From Magicicada septendecula (Eukaryota > Arthropoda > Insecta > Hemiptera > Cicadidae), in assembly GCA_034769895.1 (NCBI GenBank), contig CM068367.1, positions 109,972,654 through 110,036,653 of the forward strand: 64,000 nucleotides of DNA, in the 5' to 3' direction. Positions 8,797 to 21,466 of the stretch are shown in pieces. Below the pieces are notes generated by a model, which was given only the letters and a program-made list of their open reading frames with translations, did no database searches and had not been told where the DNA came from. Within the stretch, counting starts at the first letter, position 1, and every line of letters begins with the position of its first letter. Made by a program: the position numbers and the translations under genes.

Positions 8797-11538
8797 TGTG
8801 CCGTGTTTTGGGAAAAACGTGGCGGTGTTCCTATATATATATATAGCGGAATGATTAAAATTACGTATTTGACTACGCGAGGGAATTACGTAAAAATCTA
8901 CGTACGCTTAATCGGACTTTGTCATTGGGATCTACCCCTCTGCCGGCCGACTCGCGCGCGCCCTATCTCTGAGGTTACGTACAGTTTTTTCAAGAGCCGG
9001 TTTGTTCAGTTCAACTTTGGATTGCGCCGTATTAACGACTGGTCCCCGGCTGACAGAGTAGATGTAAAGGTTTTTTCGTCTTCCAGCTACTTCTATGGAT
9101 AGGTAGAAGCCTACGTGACCTCCGGTAAGTCTATTAATATATATAAATTAATTATTCTTAAAAACAAATTGTTTTTATTTGATATTAAGGTGGATGCGTT
9201 GCGATAGATATTGCAGTGAGTCATTACCACGTGGCGGCTATCAGGTTAAAATTTGTTTCATGTATGTTTAATCTCAACCCTGGTTAACCGATTTTAGTAG
9301 TAATTATATAATAATGTGCTATATTAATGTAGTAATAATCCTATTAAAGTCACTAAACCAAGATGGGGCGTAAGTCAGTTATTTTATGAAATCCGTGTAC
9401 ATCACGGACTTGTTACAAGTTGCTAATTCCTGTAAGGGTGAGTAAGTGCGTCATGAAAACTTTTGCATAACTGTTAATTAAAATAATCATTATTATGGAG
9501 TGACTATATTTGGACATATTATATATTAAAATATTTAATGGGGTTATTTTGAAGCGATTTACTACATTCAATGGGGTTCTATACTTAGTCAAATTTCGGA
9601 GTTTATAAACTGGGCAGGCCATGCTACGTCAGCTGGTAAATGTGGTAGTGTGTTTTATTAACTTGTAAGTAATCCCAGATATAATTGTGCAGGGTTTCTG
9701 ATGTAGACGGAAATCTGCCCCGCTCTGGAAGGACGGCCGAACAACTGCCTCAGATGCTGTAATTTCAAACACCTTCGTCAGCTATGTCAGCCGGAAGGAT
9801 GGACTAGATACACCCAACGGAACCCTCTAACTACACGCTACTAACCAGGTGAAATTTAACCTTATTAAACCTAAATCTTGTGGCCGATAAGCTCTTTGAG
9901 ACTCTCGTGTAGACGCTCCAGTTTGGACAATTATTTACGGACAATGGGTGTCATATGTTATTTTGTAATTTGTAAGGCTTACGCCTCCTATATCAATATT
10001 ATATCTATCTCGTTCTGAGAGTGTAAACTCGGCCAGGGTCATGCACCACCTGGGTCGAGGGGAGTTTCGGTAAATAGGGTTGGATCTAAATTTGTTTCTG
10101 TCTTAAGCATGCCTGGACGGATGTATCTGTCCACGTTGGGAAATTTATGTTTAATTGATCTTTTGGTTAATGAGGGCTCATGTATTTTTTTTATTCATTA
10201 AAGATCTGGGAGATGTTTTAACCTGTGGTCGACTCCCGTAGGAGCCGTCCACTGCAGGTCTGTATATGTCAGATTTTGCTGGATCTCGCCCGGACGCCTG
10301 ACCCGGCCGGTAGTCAAGTTTTTTTATGAACACTGTAAGCTGGTTTTAGTACCTTCATGACATAGATTCCGTTTTTCAAAAATTCTGTTCCACTGTTCAG
10401 CTCATTTGTACACTTTAAATTTTGCCATTGCCAGTTAAATATTGTCACAGTTTGTATTTTACCATAGTAAATTTTGTAACGTTAACTTTTATTGCTCACT
10501 ATACCAATTAATTAACCATTAAAGAATACAAGATTAATCAGTATCAGTTATCAATATTCATGGTGGTCACGTTCCACTATTTTTACAAATTCTGTTAAGA
10601 AAATAAAAAGAAATATAAAATGCAGTTAGGCAACCGGGCATCCATGTTAACCTCGTGATGGCACTCTTCATCATTATCATTGACGAGATCCAAAATTGAT
10701 AATTAAACATCTGCATGGGATTTGTGCGCAGGCCGCAAGGCTTACATAGAACATTTAGATTACTATTTATCTAATTAAATTTTGGGGCATGTCTGCTCCA
10801 CTCCTTGGGCTATTAATTGAGATTTTCGGGGTGTAGTTATTTATTAATTGAATATTAAGGTGGGCCGGATACTTGGTCAGAATAAAGGGGGTTGAGAGGG
10901 TATGATGAAAAATATACGCTGCTAACTAGGTGAACATGTGATGTGCTACTTATATGTAAATGTCTTCCTATGTCAATTATATGTGTGTGTTGTGTCTTAT
11001 ATGCTTGTTACATTGTTATATTTGATTATGCATGTGTATATTTCTATATATTTATATCATGTTAGGAAATGTGTAATTACTTGCAGGTCGAGATTGTGTG
11101 CCATTTTACAATTGTATTATTGTTATCATTTATGTGACATTCAACGATTTACTATTCAATGATTATTCAGATATTTATTATTTATTCAATACTTATTGAT
11201 GTTAATAATTTATTATTTATTGTTCAACTTTTTAGCAATGCATATATTAATGGAATTATAACAACAATTAAGGGTTTTGGAAATGGGCGATTCTGATTTT
11301 GAAATACTTAGTTATCTTGCCTTAAGGGCGCATATGTTGTACAAGCAGAGCACAATAAATATTGTTGTTGTTATCTTAAGATCAGGGTTTCATTTGCAAG
11401 TCCCATCATACTGGACCCAGCACAATTTTGGCTTCTCTAGGCTCTAGCCTAGTTCTAAATAACTTGTGGCCTCTCTTTCAAAAAAAAAAATATAAATAAA
11501 AATTAAAAAAAAATAATAAAAATGAAAGAGGGGTTACA
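8797..11538. mobile_element. 2,742 bp insert of unknown type inside copy B RT
   Basis: Copy A has the uninterrupted target, which fixes the borders exactly. AATC occurs at 8793-8796 and again at 11539-11542, a 4 bp target duplication. The insert begins TGTGCCGTG and ends GGGTTACA, so it has TG...CA ends as LTRs do. It carries no recognisable coding frame; the longest, 8803-9102, resembles nothing I know. It has (TA)n at about 8829-8843, a possible splice donor GGTAAGT near 9124 and an A-rich stretch with hairpin arms at its 3' end. A long solo LTR is one reading and a non-autonomous element another. Its strand is unknown. Confidence 0.8.
11473..11530. other. A-rich loop flanked by complementary arms
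   Basis: CTCTTTCA (11473-11480) and TGAAAGAG (11523-11530) are perfect 8 bp complements around a loop of about 42 bp made almost only of A and T. It lies 8 bp from the 3' end of the insert. Confidence 0.7.
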
Positions 11539-11542
11539 AATC

Positions 11543-12563
11543 TACCAAGGCAGATCCATGTATCTTCACTAGCACGAATAAAGATCGAAGGCTGATTTTG
11601 GCCGTCTATATTGATGATGGACTAATTGCGGCTAAAAACCAAGATGATATCAACAATCTAATCCATGGACTAAAAAAGGAATTTGAGGTTACTGATGACC
11701 AGGCAAATTTATTCCTTGGGTTGCAAATTGAAAGACACCAGGATGGATCAATATTCCTCCATCAAACTGCGTATGCAGAAAAGGTAGTCAAAAGGTTTAG
11801 AATGCAGAATGCAAATCCAGTGACAGTCCCTGCAGATCCTCATGAAGAGACATGCACTGATGCTCATAAAAATCTGAACACTGGAATAGTCAATGCACCT
11901 TATGCAGAAGCTGTTGGAAGCTTGCTTTACTTATCAAATGGTACCAGGCCAGATTTGTCTTTTGCTGTTAATAAGGCAAGTCGCTATCTTCAAAAACCTA
12001 CCAAGTTTCATTGGAATGCTGTGAAACGAATCCTCAAATACCTAAAGGGAACTCTGGACTACGGTCTAAAGTTCGAAGCAGATATTAATACTCATTTGCA
12101 AGTCTATAGTGATGCAGTCTTTGCTAGAGAAATTGAAACTCGCAAGTCTACTTCTGGATATTTAATCAAACTAGGATCGAGTGTACTTACCTGGAGTTCT
12201 CAACGACAAGCCACAACAGCATTGTCTACAACCGATGCTGAATATATGGCAGCGTGCCAAGCTGTTAAAGACATAATGTGGCTAAGGAAACTTATGAACG
12301 ACTTATGCATCTTGAAAAGCACAAAAACAACTCTGTACATGGACAATAAAAGTGTAATTCAACTGATCAAGAATCCAGTCTTTCACAAGAAAACTAAGCA
12401 CATTGACGTCCAATACCACTATATAAGAGAAAAGTTTGAAGAGAAGGTCTTCAATCTAGAGTATGTCAACACCAAGGATCAGAGAGCAAATATCTTCACC
12501 AAGCCACTTCCACGTCCAGTTTTTGAGTTACATCGGTCAATCATTTGTAAAAGTTTTAAATAA
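11543..12563 (+). pseudogene. pol: Copy B RT C-terminal half and RNase H
   Basis: The RT sequence resumes exactly after the duplicated AATC. It contains YIDDGL with both catalytic aspartates, the connection region, and RNase H with YSDA, the DAEYMAA region, MDNKSV and FTKPLPRP at the C-terminus. The second aspartate of the SDAD stretch is valine here but intact in A and C. The frame can be read only from internal codons, since its own start was cut off by the insert. Confidence 0.9.
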
Positions 12564-12608
12564 TTTTTATGCGGAGACTTTTTATATATATTACATAAAC
12601 AAGGGAAG
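12564..12608 (+). other. 3' untranslated end and polypurine tract of copy B
   Basis: A short AT-rich stretch follows the pol stop. The polypurine tract AACAAGGGAAG then directly abuts the 3' LTR. Confidence 0.75.
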
Positions 12609-12873
12609 TGTTAAATAAACATTGAGTATCATTTAAAGGGATGTTTATGAAACATAAATTATGATTTTATATTTTATGTACGTTGTCTTTATCTAAATGA
12701 AGTTATATGTTCACTAGTGCCAACTTAAAAGAAGATACGATGTAACTTTGCTTTTGTAGTAGTTAGTGCGTGTGTATTGTGTGAGCACAGCTGATGCGTT
12801 GGTAATTTCTAATAAATCCCTTTTATATTTGATCTATCGCTCAGTTAATTGTCCACCGCTTATATCCTTAACA
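12609..12873 (+). repeat. 3' LTR of copy B
   Basis: It is 265 bp with TG...CA ends and is followed by the TATAT target duplication. It carries the 3'-type variants GAAACATA, GTCTTTA, TATGTTC and AAAAGAAG also found in the 3' LTR of copy C. Confidence 0.95.
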
Positions 12874-14214
12874 TATATTTGTTACAAAGATGTCTATTGA
12901 TGTTAATTGTAATTGTATAAAATTTACTTAGAAGTGATGAGTACAAATTATATATTCGTGTTAAAGAAAAAATAATTATGTAATATTGTTGTATCATCCC
13001 TCAGGTTGGTATTTAGATAATGAGACATATACACATTTGTCAGTCAAATTTAATGCATTTATTAAATTTACGTTAACTGTCATTAATATCCATTCTCTTT
13101 GACCCTTACCATATTATGATCATTGATTACTTTAAAACATGATTTCTCTCAATAGACATTTATATACTAAGGTCTCTATATATCAAGGTTCAACTAAATT
13201 TATATCCAAGCATGACTAATACTTATATCATATTACAACATATTCTATTTCCAAATGGATTCATTTTTAAGATATGAATTTATTCTTAATTGAAGTGATG
13301 TAATCATACTACTTCAAGTTTTAATGTTTACTACATGCGTAAGTTCTTTTAGTAGGACAGACAGGTGTTTTTGTAAAATAGTAATTAGTACATAAAAGTT
13401 ACTGTTGGTACGATATTCCTGTCTACGGCGTGTGGACCTGCAGTGATCCCATCTCCAGCTCCTTATATCTGCGTCGTAAGTGTAGATGCGCTCCCCATTC
13501 CTTTGCATGAATCCTCAACTAGCTAAATCATATCGTGCTTTATTCTCGTAGTAATTGATTGCTTACACATTTAGTCACTCCACTGTAACTAATAATATCC
13601 GGCACCTTCCGACATTACATTAGTATAAGTACCGTTCACTAGTTTATAGAATTTATTCTCGTTACGTGAGTTATAGTTCGCACATGACTGAATTCGAACA
13701 GATGATACGATCCTAATTGTTTTGACAAGTTATAAATTAATAAAACTCTAGTTCTTACTCTTTCAATATGAACTATATGACACACATTATTCGTTCATTT
13801 GATTTTATGAAAATATAGTATAAGTTTCTTAACATTCACTACTATTTACACATGTTAATTCTACATAAGTCATAAGTTAACTCTCTGAACTTTCACCACC
13901 GATTACTTCCGAATTTAAATAAAGACTCTTAAATGTTTAAGTCAAGACTCCACGGAATTTATAACGGACTCCATCGATACGTTGCTACCGACTCTCCGAA
14001 AATTTATTAATAGACTCCTCGATCGCGCTTTCGGCTTATTTTTATAGTCAATACACCGAATTCCCCACTAAGTCTCTTTTCCGTCACCCTGCTTTGGGCC
14101 ATTGGTTCTTCTTCCCTTTTATCTAAGAAAATTCCCTCCTGGAAACCGCCTACGTTGAAAGCTGATTTCTGATAGGACATCTTCATTCCCTACACTATTT
14201 CTTTTCTCCTAGTC
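12874..14214 (-). repeat. Satellite unit, R polarity, partial (right of copy B)
   Basis: This is the reverse complement of 1-1342 with one or a few indels, and forms the outer part of the inverted-repeat arm. It contains the 64-codon frame on the minus strand (13314-13508). The TATA-like site near 14038 is altered in this unit. Confidence 0.93.
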
Positions 14215-17200
14215 CAACCCCTCCTGTTATGTTAAGTCCAATTTCACACTCGTAAATCTTTCTGTCGTTTTTTCTATATCCCATTTAGACAGGACAACAC
14301 TTAACTGCCTTTTAACGCACAGCTGCACGGTTAATGAGTTCCCTCACCTCTGCTGTGGCTTTTCTCAGTATTTAACTAGTAACCCTCTCTCTGGCGTTTT
14401 TCTAAGGTCTCTGGCCAGAACAATTCCTTCATTGTCTCCTAGTGTCCACCTGCTCAGCTGGTAAGTTTATTCACCTCTACTTGTGGCGTTCCTGGTATGT
14501 CGTAATTGTACTCCCGTCTGGTGATTTTTCTACGCCTTTCCACTAGAACAACCCCTAGTCGCTAAGCCTCCAGCTGCCTTGTTAATTGGTTCACTCGCCT
14601 TCGTTGTATTCTTATGGGTTTGTCCCATTCGTACTTATCTCTGGTGTTTTTCCATTCCTTTCAGCAAGAACACTTCCAGCTGCACCGTTGATTAGTTTAT
14701 TCTACCCTGCATTGGCGTTCATGGTACTTCGTTCAGTCACCCTAACTGTATCTTTCTCAGTACTACAATCGTGACTCTTTCTCTGGTTTTTTCTATGCAT
14801 TTAGCTAGAACAAGCCCGAACTTCTTTTAGCGACCAGCTGCTCTGTTGGATTTATGATAAGTCCATAAACATACCTGTCGACGCTGAAGGATTTCACACG
14901 CCTTTGTGCTAATTTCGTTTGGTAAAAGTCACTTTGTTTTCAAAATCTGACACCTGCTTCTTCTTTCTTTTATTTTTTCGCGTTCTTTTGCGTTATACCT
15001 GATATGTAAGGGACCGTAGAAAATGTTGTTTGTATGTTTTGTATTCTTAATTTCATGGAAATAAAACTGATGCTTCAATAAAATTATTTGTCCTTCTCCT
15101 ATCTTCTTTCAAAACTACCAAATGCTGCGGATAAACCCTAATTATGAATATCTAATTTTCCAGATTAATCTAAGTTCACAATAGGCCTATGCAGTCTAAT
15201 AAAAAAAATTCGATACAGATAAATACATTTTAATAAATAAATGAGAACCCACATTAGTTAAAATATTAAACTTTAATAGAAAATATTAAACTACAAACAA
15301 GGCCTACAAGAATATCTTAAGTAATTACTGTTGACCACGTAAACTACAGATTTGTGCGTGCCATTTTTTGTTCGCAATGAACCTGCCCGCAAGTGAAACA
15401 GGCGGAGTTACTATGAAGTGGACGATTCCATTGTAGTCAGATCATGGGGTTTTTCTGTGCAGACCTCCTGGGGGTCGCTACTAACCTAATCCAAATCGAC
15501 AACTTATTCGTTTAATTAACGTGTAAGCGTTCCTAAATCGTGTCGTTCAGACTTATGGGCGCCATTTTGAGTGCGCCATGAACCTGTCCGCAAGAGAGAA
15601 AGACGGATCCACTGTAGAGTAGACTCGTCCATTGTTTTCAAAGTTGTCCATTTAAAAATACTGTATGCTTCTAAACTGTGTAATATTTTATTAATTAAAA
15701 TTTAATACATATTTCCAGTTATGTTAGGGACTAAATAAAATTTTGTTTTTTTTATGTTTTGTTTTTATAATTTCATGTAAATAAAACCGTTGCTTCAATA
15801 AAACACTGTTCTTATTGAATTAGTTGTCCTTTTCATTTCTACTTTCAAAACCTGCAATTGCTGTGGTGGATAAACCATAATGAAGAATAATGCCCGTATG
15901 TAAATTTCTTGTTTAGACTAAGTTCACGATATGCAGTCAAATAAAAAAATCACTACTGGTAAATATATTATAAGATTTAAATATGAACCAACATTAAATA
16001 AATTAATATAAAATATTAACCTATTGTACAAACAAGGCCTACAAGGATATCTGAAATAAGAAATGTGTAAGCGTTGCTAAAGCGTGAAGTACAGATATGC
16101 GGGCGCCATTTTCAGTGCGCCATGAACTGGTTGACGCAACCTGTCGACGAGTGAGGTAGGCGGAGTTCCTGTAAAGCAGACGAGTCCATTAATACAGCTG
16201 GTGGGGTTTTTGTGTGAAGACCTCTTGCGGGTCGCTACTAACCTAATCCAAATCGATCACCTTTTCCTTAAATAAAGGTTTAACCTTTGATGAATCGTGC
16301 AGTACAGATTTGTGGGCGCCATTTTGAGTGCGCCATGAATCTGTCCGCAAGAGAGAAAGGCGGAGTCACTGTAGAGTTGACTAGTCCATTGTTTTCAAAG
16401 TTTTCCAATTAAAAATACTGTATGCTTCCAAACTGTGTAATATTTTATTAATTATTTTATTAACTAAAATTCAATACGTATCTCCTGCGCAACTATTTTT
16501 TATTTGTTACAAAGATGTCTATTGATGTTAATTGTAATTGTATAAAATTTACTTAGAAGTGATGAGTACAAATTATATATTCATGTTCATGAAAAACTAA
16601 TTAAATAATATTGTTGTATCATCCCTCAGGTTGGTATTTAGATAATGAGACAAATACACATTTATCAGTCAAATTAAATGCATTTATTAAATTTACGTTA
16701 ACTGTAATTAATATCCATTCTCTTTTTCCCTTAACACATTATGATCATTGATTATATTTAAATATGATTTCTCTCAATAGATATTTATATACTAAGGTCT
16801 CTATACCTCAAGGTTCAATTAAATTTATATCCAAGCATGACTAATACTTATATCATATTACAACATATTCTATTTCCAAGTGGATTCATTTCTAAGATAT
16901 GAATTTATTCTTAATTGAAGTGATGTAACCATACTACTTCAAGTTTTAATGTTTACTACATGCGTAAGTTCTTTTAGTAGGACAGACAGGTGTTTTTGTA
17001 AAATAGTAATTAGTACACAAAAGTTACTGTTGGTACGATATTCCTGTCTACGGCGTGTGGACCTGCGGTGATCCCATCTCCAGCTCCTTATATCTGCGTC
17101 GTAATTGTAGATGCGCTTCCCACTCCTTTGCATGAATCCTCAACTTGCTAAATCATATCGTGCTTTATTCTCGTAGTAATTGATTGCTTACACTTTTAGT

Positions 17201-17840
17201 CACTCCACTTTAACTAATAATATCCGGCACCTTCCTACATTACATTAATATAAGTACCGTTCACTAGTTTATAGAATTTATTCTCGTTACGTGAGTTACA
17301 GTTCGCACAGGACTGAGTTCGAACAGATGATACGATCCTAATTGTTTTGACAAGTTATAAATTAATAAAACTCTAGTTCTTACTCTTTCAATATGAACTG
17401 TATTAGACACATTATTCGTTCATTTGATTTTATGAAAATATAGTATAAGTTTCTAAACCTTCACAACTATTTACACATGTTAATTCTACATAAGTCATAA
17501 GTTAACTCTCTGAACTTTCACCACCGATTACTTCCGAATTTAAATAAAGACTCTTAAATGTTTAAGTCAAGACTCCACGGAATTTATAACGGACTCCATC
17601 GATACGTTGCTACCGACTCTCCGAAAATTTATTAATAGACTCCTCGATCGCGCTTTCGGCTTATTTTATATAGTCAATACACCGAATTCCCCACTAAGTC
17701 TCTTTTCCGTCACCCTGCTTTGGGCCATTGGTTCTTCTTCCCTTTTATCTAAGAAAATTCCCTCCTGGAAACCGCCTACGTTGAAAGCTGATTTCTGATA
17801 GGACATCTTCATTCCCTACACTATTTCTTTTCTCCTAGTC
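14215..17840 (-). repeat. Satellite R unit 1, 3,626 bp
   Basis: Unit ends were set arbitrarily at CTCCTAGTC. In window order it holds CAGCTG subrepeats (about 14320-14840), then blocks with GCCATTTT motifs (about 15100-16500), the empty retrotransposon site near 16500, the 64-codon minus-strand frame (16939-17133) and the TATA-like site (17664-17672). It appears identical to the next unit in every line compared. No gene was seen. Confidence 0.95.
14320..14840 (-). repeat. CAGCTG-centred degenerate subrepeats (R unit 1)
   Basis: CAGCTG occurs at 14320, 14455, 14571, 14677 and 14835, spaced 106-158 bp apart. Most copies are followed by a GTTAATnnnTTC-like word, a TCTGGnGTTTTT word and an AGAACAA word. 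They are therefore diverged copies of one subrepeat. The block recurs in every unit. Confidence 0.8.
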
Positions 17841-20800
17841 CAACCCCTCCTGTTATGTTAAGTCCAATTTCACACTCGTAAATCTTTCTGTCGTTTTTTC
17901 TATATCCCATTTAGACAGGACAACACTTAACTGCCTTTTAACGCACAGCTGCACGGTTAATGAGTTCCCTCACCTCTGCTGTGGCTTTTCTCAGTATTTA
18001 ACTAGTAACCCTCTCTCTGGCGTTTTTCTAAGGTCTCTGGCCAGAACAATTCCTTCATTGTCTCCTAGTGTCCACCTGCTCAGCTGGTAAGTTTATTCAC
18101 CTCTACTTGTGGCGTTCCTGGTATGTCGTAATTGTACTCCCGTCTGGTGATTTTTCTACGCCTTTCCACTAGAACAACCCCTAGTCGCTAAGCCTCCAGC
18201 TGCCTTGTTAATTGGTTCACTCGCCTTCGTTGTATTCTTATGGGTTTGTCCCATTCGTACTTATCTCTGGTGTTTTTCCATTCCTTTCAGCAAGAACACT
18301 TCCAGCTGCACCGTTGATTAGTTTATTCTACCCTGCATTGGCGTTCATGGTACTTCGTTCAGTCACCCTAACTGTATCTTTCTCAGTACTACAATCGTGA
18401 CTCTTTCTCTGGTTTTTTCTATGCATTTAGCTAGAACAAGCCCGAACTTCTTTTAGCGACCAGCTGCTCTGTTGGATTTATGATAAGTCCATAAACATAC
18501 CTGTCGACGCTGAAGGATTTCACACGCCTTTGTGCTAATTTCGTTTGGTAAAAGTCACTTTGTTTTCAAAATCTGACACCTGCTTCTTCTTTCTTTTATT
18601 TTTTCGCGTTCTTTTGCGTTATACCTGATATGTAAGGGACCGTAGAAAATGTTGTTTGTATGTTTTGTATTCTTAATTTCATGGAAATAAAACTGATGCT
18701 TCAATAAAATTATTTGTCCTTCTCCTATCTTCTTTCAAAACTACCAAATGCTGCGGATAAACCCTAATTATGAATATCTAATTTTCCAGATTAATCTAAG
18801 TTCACAATAGGCCTATGCAGTCTAATAAAAAAAATTCGATACAGATAAATACATTTTAATAAATAAATGAGAACCCACATTAGTTAAAATATTAAACTTT
18901 AATAGAAAATATTAAACTACAAACAAGGCCTACAAGAATATCTTAAGTAATTACTGTTGACCACGTAAACTACAGATTTGTGCGTGCCATTTTTTGTTCG
19001 CAATGAACCTGCCCGCAAGTGAAACAGGCGGAGTTACTATGAAGTGGACGATTCCATTGTAGTCAGATCATGGGGTTTTTCTGTGCAGACCTCCTGGGGG
19101 TCGCTACTAACCTAATCCAAATCGACAACTTATTCGTTTAATTAACGTGTAAGCGTTCCTAAATCGTGTCGTTCAGACTTATGGGCGCCATTTTGAGTGC
19201 GCCATGAACCTGTCCGCAAGAGAGAAAGACGGATCCACTGTAGAGTAGACTCGTCCATTGTTTTCAAAGTTGTCCATTTAAAAATACTGTATGCTTCTAA
19301 ACTGTGTAATATTTTATTAATTAAAATTTAATACATATTTCCAGTTATGTTAGGGACTAAATAAAATTTTGTTTTTTTTATGTTTTGTTTTTATAATTTC
19401 ATGTAAATAAAACCGTTGCTTCAATAAAACACTGTTCTTATTGAATTAGTTGTCCTTTTCATTTCTACTTTCAAAACCTGCAATTGCTGTGGTGGATAAA
19501 CCATAATGAAGAATAATGCCCGTATGTAAATTTCTTGTTTAGACTAAGTTCACGATATGCAGTCAAATAAAAAAATCACTACTGGTAAATATATTATAAG
19601 ATTTAAATATGAACCAACATTAAATAAATTAATATAAAATATTAACCTATTGTACAAACAAGGCCTACAAGGATATCTGAAATAAGAAATGTGTAAGCGT
19701 TGCTAAAGCGTGAAGTACAGATATGCGGGCGCCATTTTCAGTGCGCCATGAACTGGTTGACGCAACCTGTCGACGAGTGAGGTAGGCGGAGTTCCTGTAA
19801 AGCAGACGAGTCCATTAATACAGCTGGTGGGGTTTTTGTGTGAAGACCTCTTGCGGGTCGCTACTAACCTAATCCAAATCGATCACCTTTTCCTTAAATA
19901 AAGGTTTAACCTTTGATGAATCGTGCAGTACAGATTTGTGGGCGCCATTTTGAGTGCGCCATGAATCTGTCCGCAAGAGAGAAAGGCGGAGTCACTGTAG
20001 AGTTGACTAGTCCATTGTTTTCAAAGTTTTCCAATTAAAAATACTGTATGCTTCCAAACTGTGTAATATTTTATTAATTATTTTATTAACTAAAATTCAA
20101 TACGTATCTCCTGCGCAACTATTTTTTATTTGTTACAAAGATGTCTATTGATGTTAATTGTAATTGTATAAAATTTACTTAGAAGTGATGAGTACAAATT
20201 ATATATTCATGTTCATGAAAAACTAATTAAATAATATTGTTGTATCATCCCTCAGGTTGGTATTTAGATAATGAGACAAATACACATTTATCAGTCAAAT
20301 TAAATGCATTTATTAAATTTACGTTAACTGTAATTAATATCCATTCTCTTTTTCCCTTAACACATTATGATCATTGATTATATTTAAATATGATTTCTCT
20401 CAATAGATATTTATATACTAAGGTCTCTATACCTCAAGGTTCAATTAAATTTATATCCAAGCATGACTAATACTTATATCATATTACAACATATTCTATT
20501 TCCAAGTGGATTCATTTCTAAGATATGAATTTATTCTTAATTGAAGTGATGTAACCATACTACTTCAAGTTTTAATGTTTACTACATGCGTAAGTTCTTT
20601 TAGTAGGACAGACAGGTGTTTTTGTAAAATAGTAATTAGTACACAAAAGTTACTGTTGGTACGATATTCCTGTCTACGGCGTGTGGACCTGCGGTGATCC
20701 CATCTCCAGCTCCTTATATCTGCGTCGTAATTGTAGATGCGCTTCCCACTCCTTTGCATGAATCCTCAACTTGCTAAATCATATCGTGCTTTATTCTCGT

Positions 20801-21466
20801 AGTAATTGATTGCTTACACTTTTAGTCACTCCACTTTAACTAATAATATCCGGCACCTTCCTACATTACATTAATATAAGTACCGTTCACTAGTTTATAG
20901 AATTTATTCTCGTTACGTGAGTTACAGTTCGCACAGGACTGAGTTCGAACAGATGATACGATCCTAATTGTTTTGACAAGTTATAAATTAATAAAACTCT
21001 AGTTCTTACTCTTTCAATATGAACTGTATTAGACACATTATTCGTTCATTTGATTTTATGAAAATATAGTATAAGTTTCTAAACCTTCACAACTATTTAC
21101 ACATGTTAATTCTACATAAGTCATAAGTTAACTCTCTGAACTTTCACCACCGATTACTTCCGAATTTAAATAAAGACTCTTAAATGTTTAAGTCAAGACT
21201 CCACGGAATTTATAACGGACTCCATCGATACGTTGCTACCGACTCTCCGAAAATTTATTAATAGACTCCTCGATCGCGCTTTCGGCTTATTTTATATAGT
21301 CAATACACCGAATTCCCCACTAAGTCTCTTTTCCGTCACCCTGCTTTGGGCCATTGGTTCTTCTTCCCTTTTATCTAAGAAAATTCCCTCCTGGAAACCG
21401 CCTACGTTGAAAGCTGATTTCTGATAGGACATCTTCATTCCCTACACTATTTCTTTTCTCCTAGTC
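17841..21466 (-). repeat. Satellite R unit 2, 3,626 bp
   Basis: It has the same length and order as unit 1, with no difference seen in the lines compared. The minus-strand 64-codon frame is at 20565-20759 and the TATA-like site at 21290-21298. Confidence 0.95.

Larger units (their letters stand above)
5337..12873 (+). mobile_element. Ty1/copia retrotransposon copy B, complete ends, split by an insert
   Basis: Two 265 bp LTRs (5337-5601, 12609-12873) enclose leader, gag, protease, integrase, RT and RNase H in copia order. TATAT flanks both ends (5332-5336, 12874-12878). The pre-insertion site is visible in undisturbed units as ATATA at 42530, 48882, 55235 and 61585 (other strand). The RT is split by a 2,742 bp insert (8797-11538); without it the element is about 4.8 kb, normal for the family. 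Gag and pol are broken by a shared 1 bp loss near 6465 and a 20 bp deletion near 7047, and RT motif A has lost its aspartate. It cannot move on its own. Confidence 0.97.

Noticed and set aside
14586-14774. Short hydrophobic frame in the CAGCTG subrepeats of R units
   Set aside because: It is altered in start and length in unit 4 and interrupted in F units, and it lies inside degenerate subrepeats, so it is a chance frame.
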